In this document: positions 43,815 to 52,777 of the stretch, in pieces | How positions within the stretch are numbered: the stretch's first letter is position 1 | Layout of the letters: every line of letters starts with the position of its first letter | Source of the DNA: VRUE01 sp963796705 | Lineage (GTDB): Bacteria; Actinomycetota; Thermoleophilia; Solirubrobacterales; 70-9 | NCBI GenBank assembly: GCA_963796705.1 | Contig: CAWCMK010000008.1 | Coordinates: forward strand, 186,001 to 250,000 | DNA length: 64,000 nt | Direction of reading: 5' to 3' | Notes under the pieces: model-generated | What the model was told of the DNA's origin: nothing | What the model saw: the letters and a program-made list of their open reading frames with translations, nothing else | The model's database searches: none | Made by a program: the position numbers and the translations under genes

Positions 43815-45092
43815 CTATCCCCCCTTCCCTGCACCGCGCTCGCGCAGGCGGTGCGCGAGGCGCGACTGCAGCGACCAGAGCTCGATGAATCCCGGCGCGG
43901 CGGCCTGCGAGAAGAGGCCGCCGGACTCCGCGAAGGAGGCGAGCTGGGCGTCATAGACCGCGTTCGGCGAGGAGCGGGTCAGAACGCGCACGCCGCCCTT
44001 GTAGAGGCGCAGCCCGATCGTCCCCGTCACCTGGGTGTTGGCGCTCTCCATGTAGGCGTCGAGGTCATAGCGCAGCGGCTCCCACCAGAGGCCCGCGTAG
44101 ACCAGGTAGGCCCACTGACGGTCGAGGTCGGACTTGAACTGGTTTTGGTGGATCGTCGAGACCAGCTTCTCCAACTCCCGGTGGGCGCTCAGCAGGATCG
44201 CCGCAGCGGGAGCCTCGTAGATGTCTCGCACCTTGAGGCCAACGATCCGGTCCTCGACGTGGTCGACGATCCCGACACCGTGGCGGGCGCCGACCTCAGC
44301 CGCCGCTTCCAACAGCTCGACCAGCCCCAGCCGCTCTCCGTTGAGCGCGATGGGGATCCCGGCCTCGAACTCGACGGTCAGCGTCTCGGGCTCATCGGGA
44401 GCCTCCTCGGGACGGGTGACAAGCTGGAAGACATCGTCCTCGGGCGCGTGTGCCAGATCCTCGATCCAGCGACCCTCCGATGAGCGGCCCCAGAGGTTGT
44501 CGTCGATCGAATAGGGCGCCACCTCGGTGCCGCCCTTGAGGGGGATTCCGTGCTCGCGAGCGTAGGCTATCTCCTCCTCGCGGCCCATCTGCCAAGAGCG
44601 AACCGGGGCGATCGTCCCGAGCTCCGGTGCGAGGGTCGCGACCGTCGCCTCGATGCGGACCTGATCGTTGCCCTTACCGGTGCAACCGTGGGCGATCGTG
44701 TCGCAGCCCGAAGCGCGCGCCTGCTCCACCGCGAGCTGCGCGATCAGCGGTCGACCCAGGGCGGTGAACAGCGGATAGCCGCCGCCGTAGAGCGCGTTGG
44801 CCTTGATCGCCGGAGCGACGAACTCGTGCGCGAAGCGCTGGCGGGCATCAACGACATGGGTCTCCAAAGCCCCCAGCCGCTTGGCCTTGTCTTCGATCGC
44901 CATGTAGTCCTCGCCGGGCTGGCCGAGATTGACGGTCAGGCAAACGACCTCCGCGTCATAGGAGTCCTGGATCCACTTCAGCATCACGCTTGTGTCGAGA
45001 CCGCCCGAATAGAGCAACAAGACGCGACCGACCGTTGCTGGGTCGGCCTCATAGCTGGCGGTCGGCCTGTCCGCGGGGCGGTCGGCGCCCAT
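43815..45092 (-). CDS. argG: Argininosuccinate synthase
   Basis: Ligates citrulline and aspartate with ATP, the penultimate step of arginine synthesis. The 425 residues have the N-type ATP pyrophosphatase loop LYSGGLDTSVML near residue 28, AHGCTGKGNDQVR for citrulline/aspartate binding, and APVRSWQMGREEEIAYA. ATG 45092 is chosen; nine upstream in-frame codons lie in the previous gene. argH is not in the window. Confidence 0.95.
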   Translation of the reverse strand: MGADRPADRPTASYEADPATVGRVLLLYSGGLDTSVMLKWIQDSYDAEVVCLTVNLGQPGEDYMAIEDKAKRLGALETHVVDARQRFAHEFVAPAIKANALYGGGYPLFTALGRPLIAQLAVEQARASGCDTIAHGCTGKGNDQVRIEATVATLAPELGTIAPVRSWQMGREEEIAYAREHGIPLKGGTEVAPYSIDDNLWGRSSEGRWIEDLAHAPEDDVFQLVTRPEEAPDEPETLTVEFEAGIPIALNGERLGLVELLEAAAEVGARHGVGIVDHVEDRIVGLKVRDIYEAPAAAILLSAHRELEKLVSTIHQNQFKSDLDRQWAYLVYAGLWWEPLRYDLDAYMESANTQVTGTIGLRLYKGGVRVLTRSSPNAVYDAQLASFAESGGLFSQAAAPGFIELWSLQSRLAHRLRERGAGKGG

Positions 45093-45096
45093 CGCT

Positions 45097-45465
45097 CTAG
45101 GGCGCTTCGACCCCGCCACTGCCGCCTTCTTCTACGGGCGTCGTTGTCGGCGTCGTCGTCGGCGTCGTCGTCGGCGTCGTGGTCGGGGAGGTTGAAGTCG
45201 AGGTGGAGGTGGAACCGGTGCTCGTCGGCGTGGTCGTCGTGCCGGTGCTCGTCGAGGAGGTGGTCGTGGTGGTGGTGCTCGGCAGCGAGGTCGCTTCAGA
45301 GCTCGTCGAGCTGCTGGCGCCGTTGTTGCCGGCGATCACAACGATTGCGATCACCAACCCGATGATCACCGCGATAAGGCAGGCAACCAGCAGGCGCATG
45401 TTGCCGTGGGGTTGGTGATGCTCACCGTCGGGCTGGCCCATCATGCGCGTCGGGTCCTCGTGCAT
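45097..45465 (-). CDS. Membrane protein with Thr/Ser-rich extracellular tail
   Basis: The 122-residue product starts at ATG 45465 with a His-rich N-terminus, one transmembrane segment (LLVACLIAVIIGLVIAIVVI) and a tail of about 70 residues nearly all Thr, Ser, Pro and Gly, ending in a VEEGGSGG stretch. Such tails are often glycosylated in actinobacteria. It sits between the coiled-coil gene (3 bp away) and argG (4 bp away), where argF and argR are found in other actinobacteria. Confidence 0.65.
   Translation of the reverse strand: MHEDPTRMMGQPDGEHHQPHGNMRLLVACLIAVIIGLVIAIVVIAGNNGASSSTSSEATSLPSTTTTTTSSTSTGTTTTPTSTGSTSTSTSTSPTTTPTTTPTTTPTTTPVEEGGSGGVEAP
45139..45186. repeat. Four 12-bp tandem repeats coding for Pro-Thr-Thr-Thr
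   Basis: Units cgtcgttgtcgg, cgtcgtcgtcgg (twice) and cgtcgtggtcgg run in tandem on the plus strand and code for PTTT units of the tail on the minus strand. The tract extends with imperfect Thr/Ser codons to about 45290. It is likely to vary by slippage. Confidence 0.75.
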
Positions 45466-45468
45466 CGC

Positions 45469-45924
45469 CTATTCCTCCGGTCCGAGTATCGCGTCGAGGA
45501 TCTCGTCGGCGTCCTCGATCTCAAAGCCGTTTCGCAGGCGCGCCTCGATCTCCTGCCGAGTGCTCCCCGAGACCGCCAGCTGGGTCGCCAACAGGCGGGC
45601 GGCGGAGGACTCGGCGCTGCGGTGCCCCTCGGGCTCCTCCTCGGCATCGACCTGCGGCTCGGCCTCCACTGAGCGCAGTCGCGGCGCCTCGGCATCGTTC
45701 GCATGCTGGTCCTCCAACATGTCCGCGACCTCGCGCAGGCGTTCGGCGACGATCCGATCGGCCCGGGCCTGCGCCTCGGCAAGACAGCGGCGCGCCTCCT
45801 TCTCGGCGTCATCGATGACGCTCAGCGCAGCTCGCTCGGCGGCATCGACGATCACGGCCAGCCGCTCGGCGGCTCGCGCCGAAGGGCTCTGCGGGTCGAC
45901 CGTAGGTCGGTCCTGGCGACTCAT
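45469..45924 (-). CDS. Helical cytoplasmic protein of unknown function
   Basis: The 151 residues are mostly charged helix, with a heptad-like region (AAERLAVIVDAAERAALSV...EARRCLAEAQARADRIV; key part ERLAVIVDAAERA) resembling the b-subunit/DivIVA-type stalks, and a C-terminal helix pair (RQEIEARLRNGFEIEDADEILDAI). No motif of known enzymes is visible. It follows argD after 10 bp, and precedes the Thr/Ser-rich protein by 3 bp. Confidence 0.6.
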   Translation of the reverse strand: MSRQDRPTVDPQSPSARAAERLAVIVDAAERAALSVIDDAEKEARRCLAEAQARADRIVAERLREVADMLEDQHANDAEAPRLRSVEAEPQVDAEEEPEGHRSAESSAARLLATQLAVSGSTRQEIEARLRNGFEIEDADEILDAILGPEE

Positions 45925-45934
45925 GCCGGGTAGC

Positions 45935-47119
45935 TTAAAGCGCCTGCCGCAGCGACTCGTCGATCAGCGAGATGGCCCGCTCCACCTGCTCGGCGTCGAT
46001 GATCAATGGGGGCAGCAGCCGCAGTGTCCCGGGCTCGGGTGCGTTGACGATCAGGCCCCGATCGAGCAGATCGCGCCCGATCGATTGCGCCTTGAGACCT
46101 TCCTGCAGGCCGACACCGAGCATCAGCCCGCGACCGCGCACCTCGCGCACCCCGCGCAGCCCGAGCAGACCGTCGTGAAGCTCGGCCCCGCGCTCGCGGA
46201 CCCCTCGCAGCAGCTCCGGGTCATCGACGACGTCAAGGACGGCCAGCGCCGCGCTCGCGACGAGCGGCCCGCCCGCGAAGGTCGAGCCATGGTCTCCCGG
46301 CTCGAGAACCTCGGCGGCGGCGGGTCCCGATAGACAGGCGCCGATCGGCAGGCCCCCACCGAGCGCCTTGGCACTCGTTATCAGGTCGGGTCGCACCGGC
46401 ATCTGCTCAAAAGCCCACAACGAGCCGGTCCTTCCCATCCCGCTCTGGATCTCATCGAAGATCAGCAGAGCTCCCGCCTCATCACACGCCTGGCGGGCGG
46501 CGAGGAGCGCCTCATCGCTGACCGGGTAGATGCCGCTCTCCCCCTGAATCGGCTCGATCAAAACCGCGGCCGTGCGCTCCCCGACCGCGTCCCGCAGGGC
46601 CGCCGCGTCGTTCAGCGGCACCGAGCGGAACCCGGTCAGCATCGGTCCCAGGGCCGGGTTTTCGGCGAGCTTTGGCGTTGCCGCCAGAGAGCCGTATGTG
46701 CGCCCGTGGAAGTCGCGCTCGAAGCTGACGATCTCCGGCTCGCGCACCCCGCGGGCATGGGCGTGCTTGCGGGCGACCTTGATCGCGCACTCGTTGGCCT
46801 CGGTCCCGGAGTTCGAGAAAAAGGCGCGGCCCCGGAGGCTGGATTCCTCCAGGCGCGCGGCGAGGCGCACCATCGGCTCGCTGTAGAAGAGGTTGGACAC
46901 GTGCATCAAAAGCCCCGCCTGCTCGCGGATCGCGGCGACCACGGCGGGGTGACAGTGCCCGACCGAGCAGACCGAGATCCCGGCGAGGAAATCGAGGTAC
47001 TCGCGCCCGTCGGCGTCCCAGAGCACGGCGCCCTCGCCGCGCACAAACTCGACCGGTGCCCGCGAGTAGGTCGCCATCAGGTAGCGCTGCTCGAGCGCCT
47101 GTATCTCGCTCAGCTTCAT
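45935..47119 (-). CDS. argD: Acetylornithine aminotransferase
   Basis: PLP enzyme of arginine synthesis making N-acetylornithine (also usable in lysine synthesis). The 394 residues have the class III motifs: FSNSGTEANECAIKVAR, FHGRTYGS, EPIQGESGIYP, LLIFDEIQSGMGRTG, and the PLP Lys in TSAKALGGGLPIG. The arrangement argC-J-B-D is usual. 106 bp separate it from argB, with no feature I recognise. Confidence 0.93.
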   Translation of the reverse strand: MKLSEIQALEQRYLMATYSRAPVEFVRGEGAVLWDADGREYLDFLAGISVCSVGHCHPAVVAAIREQAGLLMHVSNLFYSEPMVRLAARLEESSLRGRAFFSNSGTEANECAIKVARKHAHARGVREPEIVSFERDFHGRTYGSLAATPKLAENPALGPMLTGFRSVPLNDAAALRDAVGERTAAVLIEPIQGESGIYPVSDEALLAARQACDEAGALLIFDEIQSGMGRTGSLWAFEQMPVRPDLITSAKALGGGLPIGACLSGPAAAEVLEPGDHGSTFAGGPLVASAALAVLDVVDDPELLRGVRERGAELHDGLLGLRGVREVRGRGLMLGVGLQEGLKAQSIGRDLLDRGLIVNAPEPGTLRLLPPLIIDAEQVERAISLIDESLRQAL

Positions 47120-47225
47120 TCGGCGCGCCCCCCCATCCGCGGCGAACTCGGACCCGAGCTAGCGCCCTCGCCGCTTCTGATCGCAGCGGCCGACCGACAA
47201 CAGCTCGGGCGAGCGGAGTCGAGCC

Positions 47226-48080
47226 TCACGGGGTCACCATCGTCCCGATGCCGGCGTCGGTGAAGAGCTCGAGCAGCAGGCTGTGGCGCCGGCGACCATC
47301 GACGATGTGGGCCGACTGCGAACCGCCGCGGATCGCGTCCAGGCAGGCCTGCAGCTTGGGTCTCATGCCACCCTCGATCCCGGCCAGCGCTGCCTCGACC
47401 TGCTCGACGCTGGCGCGGGAAATCAACGTGTCCTCCGCACCTGGATCCGCGAGCCAGCCGACCACGTCGGTGAGGAAGATCGCCTTGTAGGCGCCGAGTG
47501 CCGCCGCGACCTTGCCGGCCGCCTCGTCCGCGTTGACGTTGTAGGTCTGACCCTCGCGGTCGGAGGCCGAGGATGCGATCACCGGGATGTAGTCGGCGGC
47601 GATGTGATTCAGCACGTCGACGTCGACGTGCTCGATCGTGCCGACGAAGCCGACCTGCTCGGCGTTGGCAACCGGCGCCACGTCGAACAGCGAGCCGTCC
47701 TGCCCCGAGAGACCGACGGCCGGCTGGCCGTGGCGGTTGAGGCGCTGCACGATGTCGGAGTTGAGCTTGCCGAGCAGCACCATGCTCGCGACCTCAACCG
47801 TCTCGGCATCGGAGACGCGCAGGCCCTCATGGAAGCGCACCTCGAGGCCCAGGCGCTCCATGTATTCGGTGATCTCGGGACCACCGCCGTGCACGACGAC
47901 CGGGTTCAGGCCGACGTACTTGAGCAGCACTATGTCGGTCGCGAAGGCGTCGCGCAGAGCCTCCTCGCGCATCGCCGCGCCCCCGTACTTGATCACCACC
48001 GTGCGTCCGTGGAACTCCCTGATATAGGGGAGCGCCTCAAGGAGCGTCTCAACGTTGGTCTCGCTCGGTGTCTGGGTCAT
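47226..48080 (-). CDS. argB: Acetylglutamate kinase
   Basis: Phosphorylates N-acetylglutamate, a controlled step of arginine synthesis. The 284 residues have the amino-acid-kinase fold: VIKYGGAAM near the start, VVVHGGGPEITEYMERLG, VGLSGQDG, and IASSASDREGQTYNVNADEAAGKVAAAL (key part YNVNADEAA). The long N-terminal helix typical of arginine-inhibited hexameric enzymes is short here, but present (TQTPSETNVETLLEALPYI, key part VETLLEALPYI). It follows argJ after 14 bp. Confidence 0.95.
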   Translation of the reverse strand: MTQTPSETNVETLLEALPYIREFHGRTVVIKYGGAAMREEALRDAFATDIVLLKYVGLNPVVVHGGGPEITEYMERLGLEVRFHEGLRVSDAETVEVASMVLLGKLNSDIVQRLNRHGQPAVGLSGQDGSLFDVAPVANAEQVGFVGTIEHVDVDVLNHIAADYIPVIASSASDREGQTYNVNADEAAGKVAAALGAYKAIFLTDVVGWLADPGAEDTLISRASVEQVEAALAGIEGGMRPKLQACLDAIRGGSQSAHIVDGRRRHSLLLELFTDAGIGTMVTP

Positions 48081-48094
48081 CGCTCACCCCTCAC

Positions 48095-49252
48095 TCATGT
48101 TGTGTACTCGGCGTTGATCCGCACGTACTCGTAGCCCAGGTCCGAGAACCAGACATGGGCGGCGGCGCCGCCGCGGCCGAGTCGCAGCGACAGCTCCACC
48201 TCGGTCGAGTCGCTGGCGAACTCGCTCGCGTCGATCTGCTCGAGGCCGAGCTCGGGCAGCTCGCGGCCGACCAGGCCCATCCCCGCCGCCTGCGCGATGC
48301 GCCCCCAGTTGGGATCGCGGCCGAAGAGCGCCGTCTTGACCAGCGGCGAGTTGGCGATCGCCCGCGCCGCCAGCTCGGCCTCCTCGGGATCGGCGGCTTC
48401 CAGGACCCTGGCGCAGCCGACCCGCGTCGCACCCTCGCCGTCGGCGACGATCGAGATCGCCAGCTGCAGGAGGACGGCGTCGAGCAGCCCGACCGGCAGC
48501 GGTCGCCCGGACTCCCCGCTGGCCTGCAGCAGGACCGTGTCGTTGGTGCTCATCTGGCCATCGACCGTGATCCGTTCAAAGGAGGCCGCAACTGCCGGCC
48601 GCAGAGCCGCCTCGGCCCGCTCAAGGACGGCGTCGGTCTGTACGAAGCAGAGCATCGTCGCGAAGCCGGGCTGAATCATCCCAGCGCCCTTGGCCTGGGC
48701 GGAGAGGGTGACGCCCTTGCAGCGCACCGTGCAGCGCTTCGGAAAGGCGTCGGTCGTCATGATCGCCTCCGAGAACTCCCGGCCCCCCTCGGGGCGGACC
48801 GCGGCGGCGGCCTGCCGCACCCCGTCAAGGACGTTGTCCATCGGCAGCGCCTCTCCGATTTTGCCGGTCGCGGCGACGGCGACCAGCGATGGATCGAGGT
48901 CCAGGGCGAGGGCCGCGGCAGCCTGGATGTCGAGCGCGTCGCGCATGCCCTGCTCGCCCGTCGCGGCGTTGGCGTTCCCCGACTTGACCGCGGCAGCGCG
49001 GATCGCGGTCGGCTCACAGCGCTCACGGCAAACCCGAACCGGAGCCGCCGCGGCAGCGTTCGGAGTCAGCATCAGGGCCGAATCGCAGCGCTCGGAGGTG
49101 CACAGGAGGACCCCAGCGTCGGTGTTGCCGCTCTCCTTGATGCCGCAGGCAACGCCCGCGGCGGCGAAGCCCGGCGCCAGCTCAGCCGGATCGAGCTCCT
49201 CGACGCCGGGCGGCGGCTCGACCCAGCGAGACTCAAAGAAGGAGTCGCTCAT
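48095..49252 (-). CDS. argJ: Bifunctional ornithine acetyltransferase / N-acetylglutamate synthase
   Basis: Recycles the acetyl group from acetylornithine to glutamate. The 385-residue precursor self-cleaves into two chains; the site is visible as Ala198-Thr199 in KGAGMIQPGFATML, with Thr199 as the nucleophile. The conserved TNDTV motif and the DPNWGRI end motif are present. The ATG overlaps the argC stop as ATGA. No argA is in the window, which fits a cyclic pathway. Confidence 0.95.
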   Translation of the reverse strand: MSDSFFESRWVEPPPGVEELDPAELAPGFAAAGVACGIKESGNTDAGVLLCTSERCDSALMLTPNAAAAAPVRVCRERCEPTAIRAAAVKSGNANAATGEQGMRDALDIQAAAALALDLDPSLVAVAATGKIGEALPMDNVLDGVRQAAAAVRPEGGREFSEAIMTTDAFPKRCTVRCKGVTLSAQAKGAGMIQPGFATMLCFVQTDAVLERAEAALRPAVAASFERITVDGQMSTNDTVLLQASGESGRPLPVGLLDAVLLQLAISIVADGEGATRVGCARVLEAADPEEAELAARAIANSPLVKTALFGRDPNWGRIAQAAGMGLVGRELPELGLEQIDASEFASDSTEVELSLRLGRGGAAAHVWFSDLGYEYVRINAEYTT

Positions 49253-50280
49253 CGCAGCCCCTCGGTCTCATCGAGACCCAGCATCAGGTTGAGGTTCTGG
49301 ACCCCCTGCCCCGAGGCGCCCTTCCAGAGATTGTCCAGTGCGGCGAAGGCGATCACCCCGCCGTGCTCCTCGACGGTCACGTACAGGTGGCACTCGTTGG
49401 TATCGCGGACCGAACGCAGATCCGGTGGGCGGTCGAGCACGCGGACGAACGGCTCACCCGCGTAGCGCTCGCGGTAGAGCGCCTGCACCTCGTCTTTGGA
49501 GAGGGACTCCGAGAGGCGGGCGAAGCAGGTCGCGAGCTCTCCCTGGTCGAGGGGCAGCAGATGCGGTACGAAAGCGACCGGCGCCGGGCTGCCGAGCGCG
49601 GCCAGCTCCTGTTCTATCTCAGGCCGGTGGCGGTGACCCTCGGTCTTATAGGGGAACGCGTTCTCGGTCATCGCCGTGAAATGGACGGTGTCATCGCTGC
49701 TGCGCCCGTACCCGGAGGTGCCCTGCATCGCGGAAATCTGGACCTCGATGAGGTGACCCTGTTCGGCGAGTGGCGCCAGGGCGAGGATGCTTGCCGTCGG
49801 GTAACAGCCGGGGGTCGCGACCAGCTCCGCCTCCCGCAGCTCGTCGCGGTAGAGCTCGGTGAGCCCATACACGGCGCCCTCGAGCAGCTCCGGGGCGCCG
49901 TGCTCCCCGTACCAGAGCTCGTAGGTCGGCAGGTCGCGCAGTCGGAAGTCCGCCGAGAGGTCGACGACAAGCACACCGAGCCCACGCAGGGCGGCAACGG
50001 TCGGTGCCGAGGCGCCATGGGGGTAGGCGACGATCGCAGCATCGACCCCCTCGAGCGCGCCGAGGTCGAGATCGGTCAGCTCAATCGGCAGGCGGTAGCG
50101 CGGGTAGAGCTCCTCGAGCCGCCTGCCGGCGTCGCTGCGCGAGGTGGCGGCGATCAGCTCAAGGCGCGGGTGCTCCCAGACCAGCCGCGCGGCAAGGGCG
50201 CCCGTGAAGCCGGAGGCCCCGGCGACGAGCACCCGCGCGGTGGGATCGCCAACAACTGGCTGAAGGGGAGAATCACCCAC
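49249..50280 (-). CDS. argC: N-acetyl-gamma-glutamyl-phosphate reductase
   Basis: NADPH-dependent reductase, third step of arginine synthesis. The 343 residues have the Rossmann loop GASGFTGALAARL, DLSADFRL, the catalytic Cys in ATPGCYPTA, and GTSGYGR. The start overlaps the pheT stop by 8 bp, and its own stop overlaps the argJ ATG. That pheT-argC order also occurs in other actinobacteria. Confidence 0.95.
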   Translation of the reverse strand: MGDSPLQPVVGDPTARVLVAGASGFTGALAARLVWEHPRLELIAATSRSDAGRRLEELYPRYRLPIELTDLDLGALEGVDAAIVAYPHGASAPTVAALRGLGVLVVDLSADFRLRDLPTYELWYGEHGAPELLEGAVYGLTELYRDELREAELVATPGCYPTASILALAPLAEQGHLIEVQISAMQGTSGYGRSSDDTVHFTAMTENAFPYKTEGHRHRPEIEQELAALGSPAPVAFVPHLLPLDQGELATCFARLSESLSKDEVQALYRERYAGEPFVRVLDRPPDLRSVRDTNECHLYVTVEEHGGVIAFAALDNLWKGASGQGVQNLNLMLGLDETEGLR

Positions 50281-52777
50281 GGATCGAGCCCCCCGTCTGG
50301 GCCGCCAGCGCAGCCTCGATGGCCTCCCGCAGCTCGGCGACCTCAGTGTCGGTCAGGGTCCGGTCGCCGGCGCGGAACTCGAGGCGCAGGGCCAGGCTCT
50401 TGCGCCCGGTGCCCAGCTGCTCGCCCTCGTAGAGATCGAACACCTCGGCCGAGCGCAGCAACTCCCCGCCCGCCGCGAGCACCGTCGCGCGCACCGCCGC
50501 CGCGGAGACGTCCACGTCGACGACAACCGCCAGGTCCTGGTGGATGCCCGGGAACTCGGTCACCTCCTCATAGACCTCCTCGCCGGCCCCCGCCAGGGCG
50601 AAGAGCGGCGCCAGATCGAGCTCAAAGCCAACCGCGGCCTCGATGTCCCAGGCGCGGCAGGCGAGCGGGTGCAGCTCTCCAAGCCAGCCGATCGCGGGGC
50701 CCGCGGCCGCGGCGGCGGCGACCCTCGCGGCGCGCCCGGGGTGCAGGAACGGCTCCGCGCCGGGCTCAAATGAAAGCGCGGCGCCGAGCTGCCCGGCGAG
50801 CGCCTCGAGAACCCCCTTGAGGGAGAAGAAGTCGGCCGGCTCGCCGCCACCGCGCCAGCCCCCGGCAAGGACCGGGCCGCTGGCGAGGGCAGCGATCCGG
50901 TGCGGCTCGCGAAACGGCGCCGGGCGATTCCCGAGGAAATCGCCGGCGAGCGGCTCGAAGGGACGCTCGGCGATCCCGGACTGCGCAACCGCCCCGGTAG
51001 CCGGCCAGTGAAGATAGGCACGGCCTGACTCAAAGAGCGCCACGGTCCCGGCGCCGCGCGCGAGGTTGGCCCGCGCGCTGTCGAGCAGCGAGCCGAGCAG
51101 CGTCGTGCGCATCACCGACTGATCCTCCGACAGCGGGTTCGCGAGGACCACCGGCCGGGCACGCGGGTCCGCCGCCGGCAGGCGCAGTCGGTTGACCTCG
51201 CCTGGATCGGTGAAGCTCCATCCGACGACCTCGTCAAAGCCGAGGTCGCGCAGGGTGTCCTCGGCGCGGCGCCGCAGGCGCTGTCCGCGGCTCAGCCCGC
51301 CGGCCTGCCGCGCCGCCCTGGGCAGCGTCGAGGGCAGGTGCTCGTCGAGGCCGTGGACCCGGGCCACCTCCTCGATCAGGTCGACCTCGCGGGTCACGTC
51401 GTAATGGCGGTCGGGGGGCACGGTCACCGCCAGGTCCGCCCCATCGGCTTCGACGCCAAAACCGAGACGCTCCAGGTAGACCGCCTGCTCGGCCTGGGCG
51501 ATCGCCATGCCCAGGAGGCCCTCGACGCGCCCGGCGCGCAGCCTCAGACGACGCGGCGGCGGCAGCTCGGCGAGGACGTCAATTGTCCCCGGGATCAGCG
51601 TCGCCCCGCAGAGCTCGACGATCAGCCGAGACGCGACTCGTTGCGCCCGTAGACAGAGCTCCGGGTGCAGCTGCTTCTCAAAGCGCGAGGAGGCCTCCGA
51701 GCGGAGCCCGAGTTGGCGCGAGGTACGCAGGATGTTGGTGCCGTTCCAGTTGGCGATCTCGAGCAACACGCTGGTCGTCGTCTCGGAGACCTCGGATTTC
51801 TGGCCGCCCATGATCCCCGCGATACCGACTGGGCCCTCGGCGTCGCAAACCAGCACCGTCTCCGCGTCGCAGCGCCGCTCGACCCCATCCAGGGTCCTCA
51901 TCGTCTCGCCCTCGTTTGCGGTGCGCACGTTCAGCGCCCCACCCGGCACCCGGTCCAGATCAAAGGCGTGCAGAGGCTGGGCCGTGAGCAGCATCACGTA
52001 GTTGGTGATGTCGACGATGTTGTTGATCGGACGCTGGCCGGCGGCCGCCAGCCGGGCCTTTAGCCAGGCGGGCGATGGGCCGATCTTCACGTCGGTGAAG
52101 ACGCGGGCTGTGAATCTTGGGCAAAGATCGGGTACCTCGACGGTGACCGAGGCGCTGTCGGCCACTTCCCCCTCACCCCCGGCCGGCGCGTCCTCGGTCC
52201 AAGGCTCCGCCCCCAGCGGCGCCCCGCTGATCGCGTGGACCTCGCGGGCGACGCCGTAGACACCCAGGCAGTCGACCCGGTTAGGCGTTACCTCCAGCTC
52301 GAGGACTGACTCAGAAAGCGGCACTGCCTCGGCCAGGGGGCTGCCCGGCAGGGGGCCATCCTCGAGGACCATGATTCCGTCGTGGTCCTCACCCAGCTCA
52401 AGCTCAGCGGCGGAGAGGATCATCCCCTCGGAGGCGACCCCGCGCAGCTTCGTCTTGCGCAGTTTCTCGCCCCCCGGAAGCCGCGCCCCCGGAAGGGCGA
52501 CGGCGACCGTCTGCCCGGCGCCGACGTTGGGTGCTCCGCAGACGATCGTCCGGGGCTCAGCCGCGCCGACCTCGACCGAGCAGACGCTGAGGCGATCGGC
52601 GTCGGGATGCCTCTCGCAAGCGAGGATGCGCCCGACGATGAAACCGTCGCCCGAGGCAGGGCCGACGTTCCCGACGCGCTCGACCTCGGTGCCGGTCATC
52701 GCCAGCCGCTCGGCCAGATCCTCGGGGCTGAGCCCGGGGTCGCAGTGCTCCTGCAGCCAGGAGTAGGGAACCTTCAT
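50273..52777 (-). CDS. pheT: Phenylalanyl-tRNA synthetase beta subunit
   Basis: Large 834-residue subunit of the (alpha-beta)2 synthetase. Domains in order: the EMAP-like tRNA-binding domain (VGRILACERHPDADRLSVC, near residue 45-130), the B3/4 editing domain (CPRFTARVFTDVKIGPSP...; N-I-V-D-I-T-N-Y), B5, the core-like domain, and the C-terminal FDX-ACB domain (VTEFPGIHQDLAVVVD). The ATG overlaps the pheS stop by 4 bp. Confidence 0.96.
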   Translation of the reverse strand: MKVPYSWLQEHCDPGLSPEDLAERLAMTGTEVERVGNVGPASGDGFIVGRILACERHPDADRLSVCSVEVGAAEPRTIVCGAPNVGAGQTVAVALPGARLPGGEKLRKTKLRGVASEGMILSAAELELGEDHDGIMVLEDGPLPGSPLAEAVPLSESVLELEVTPNRVDCLGVYGVAREVHAISGAPLGAEPWTEDAPAGGEGEVADSASVTVEVPDLCPRFTARVFTDVKIGPSPAWLKARLAAAGQRPINNIVDITNYVMLLTAQPLHAFDLDRVPGGALNVRTANEGETMRTLDGVERRCDAETVLVCDAEGPVGIAGIMGGQKSEVSETTTSVLLEIANWNGTNILRTSRQLGLRSEASSRFEKQLHPELCLRAQRVASRLIVELCGATLIPGTIDVLAELPPPRRLRLRAGRVEGLLGMAIAQAEQAVYLERLGFGVEADGADLAVTVPPDRHYDVTREVDLIEEVARVHGLDEHLPSTLPRAARQAGGLSRGQRLRRRAEDTLRDLGFDEVVGWSFTDPGEVNRLRLPAADPRARPVVLANPLSEDQSVMRTTLLGSLLDSARANLARGAGTVALFESGRAYLHWPATGAVAQSGIAERPFEPLAGDFLGNRPAPFREPHRIAALASGPVLAGGWRGGGEPADFFSLKGVLEALAGQLGAALSFEPGAEPFLHPGRAARVAAAAAAGPAIGWLGELHPLACRAWDIEAAVGFELDLAPLFALAGAGEEVYEEVTEFPGIHQDLAVVVDVDVSAAAVRATVLAAGGELLRSAEVFDLYEGEQLGTGRKSLALRLEFRAGDRTLTDTEVAELREAIEAALAAQTGGSIRG

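Noticed and set aside
45139..45186. Tandem repeats as a CRISPR array
   Set aside because: No spacers; units of 12 bp are directly adjacent and coding.
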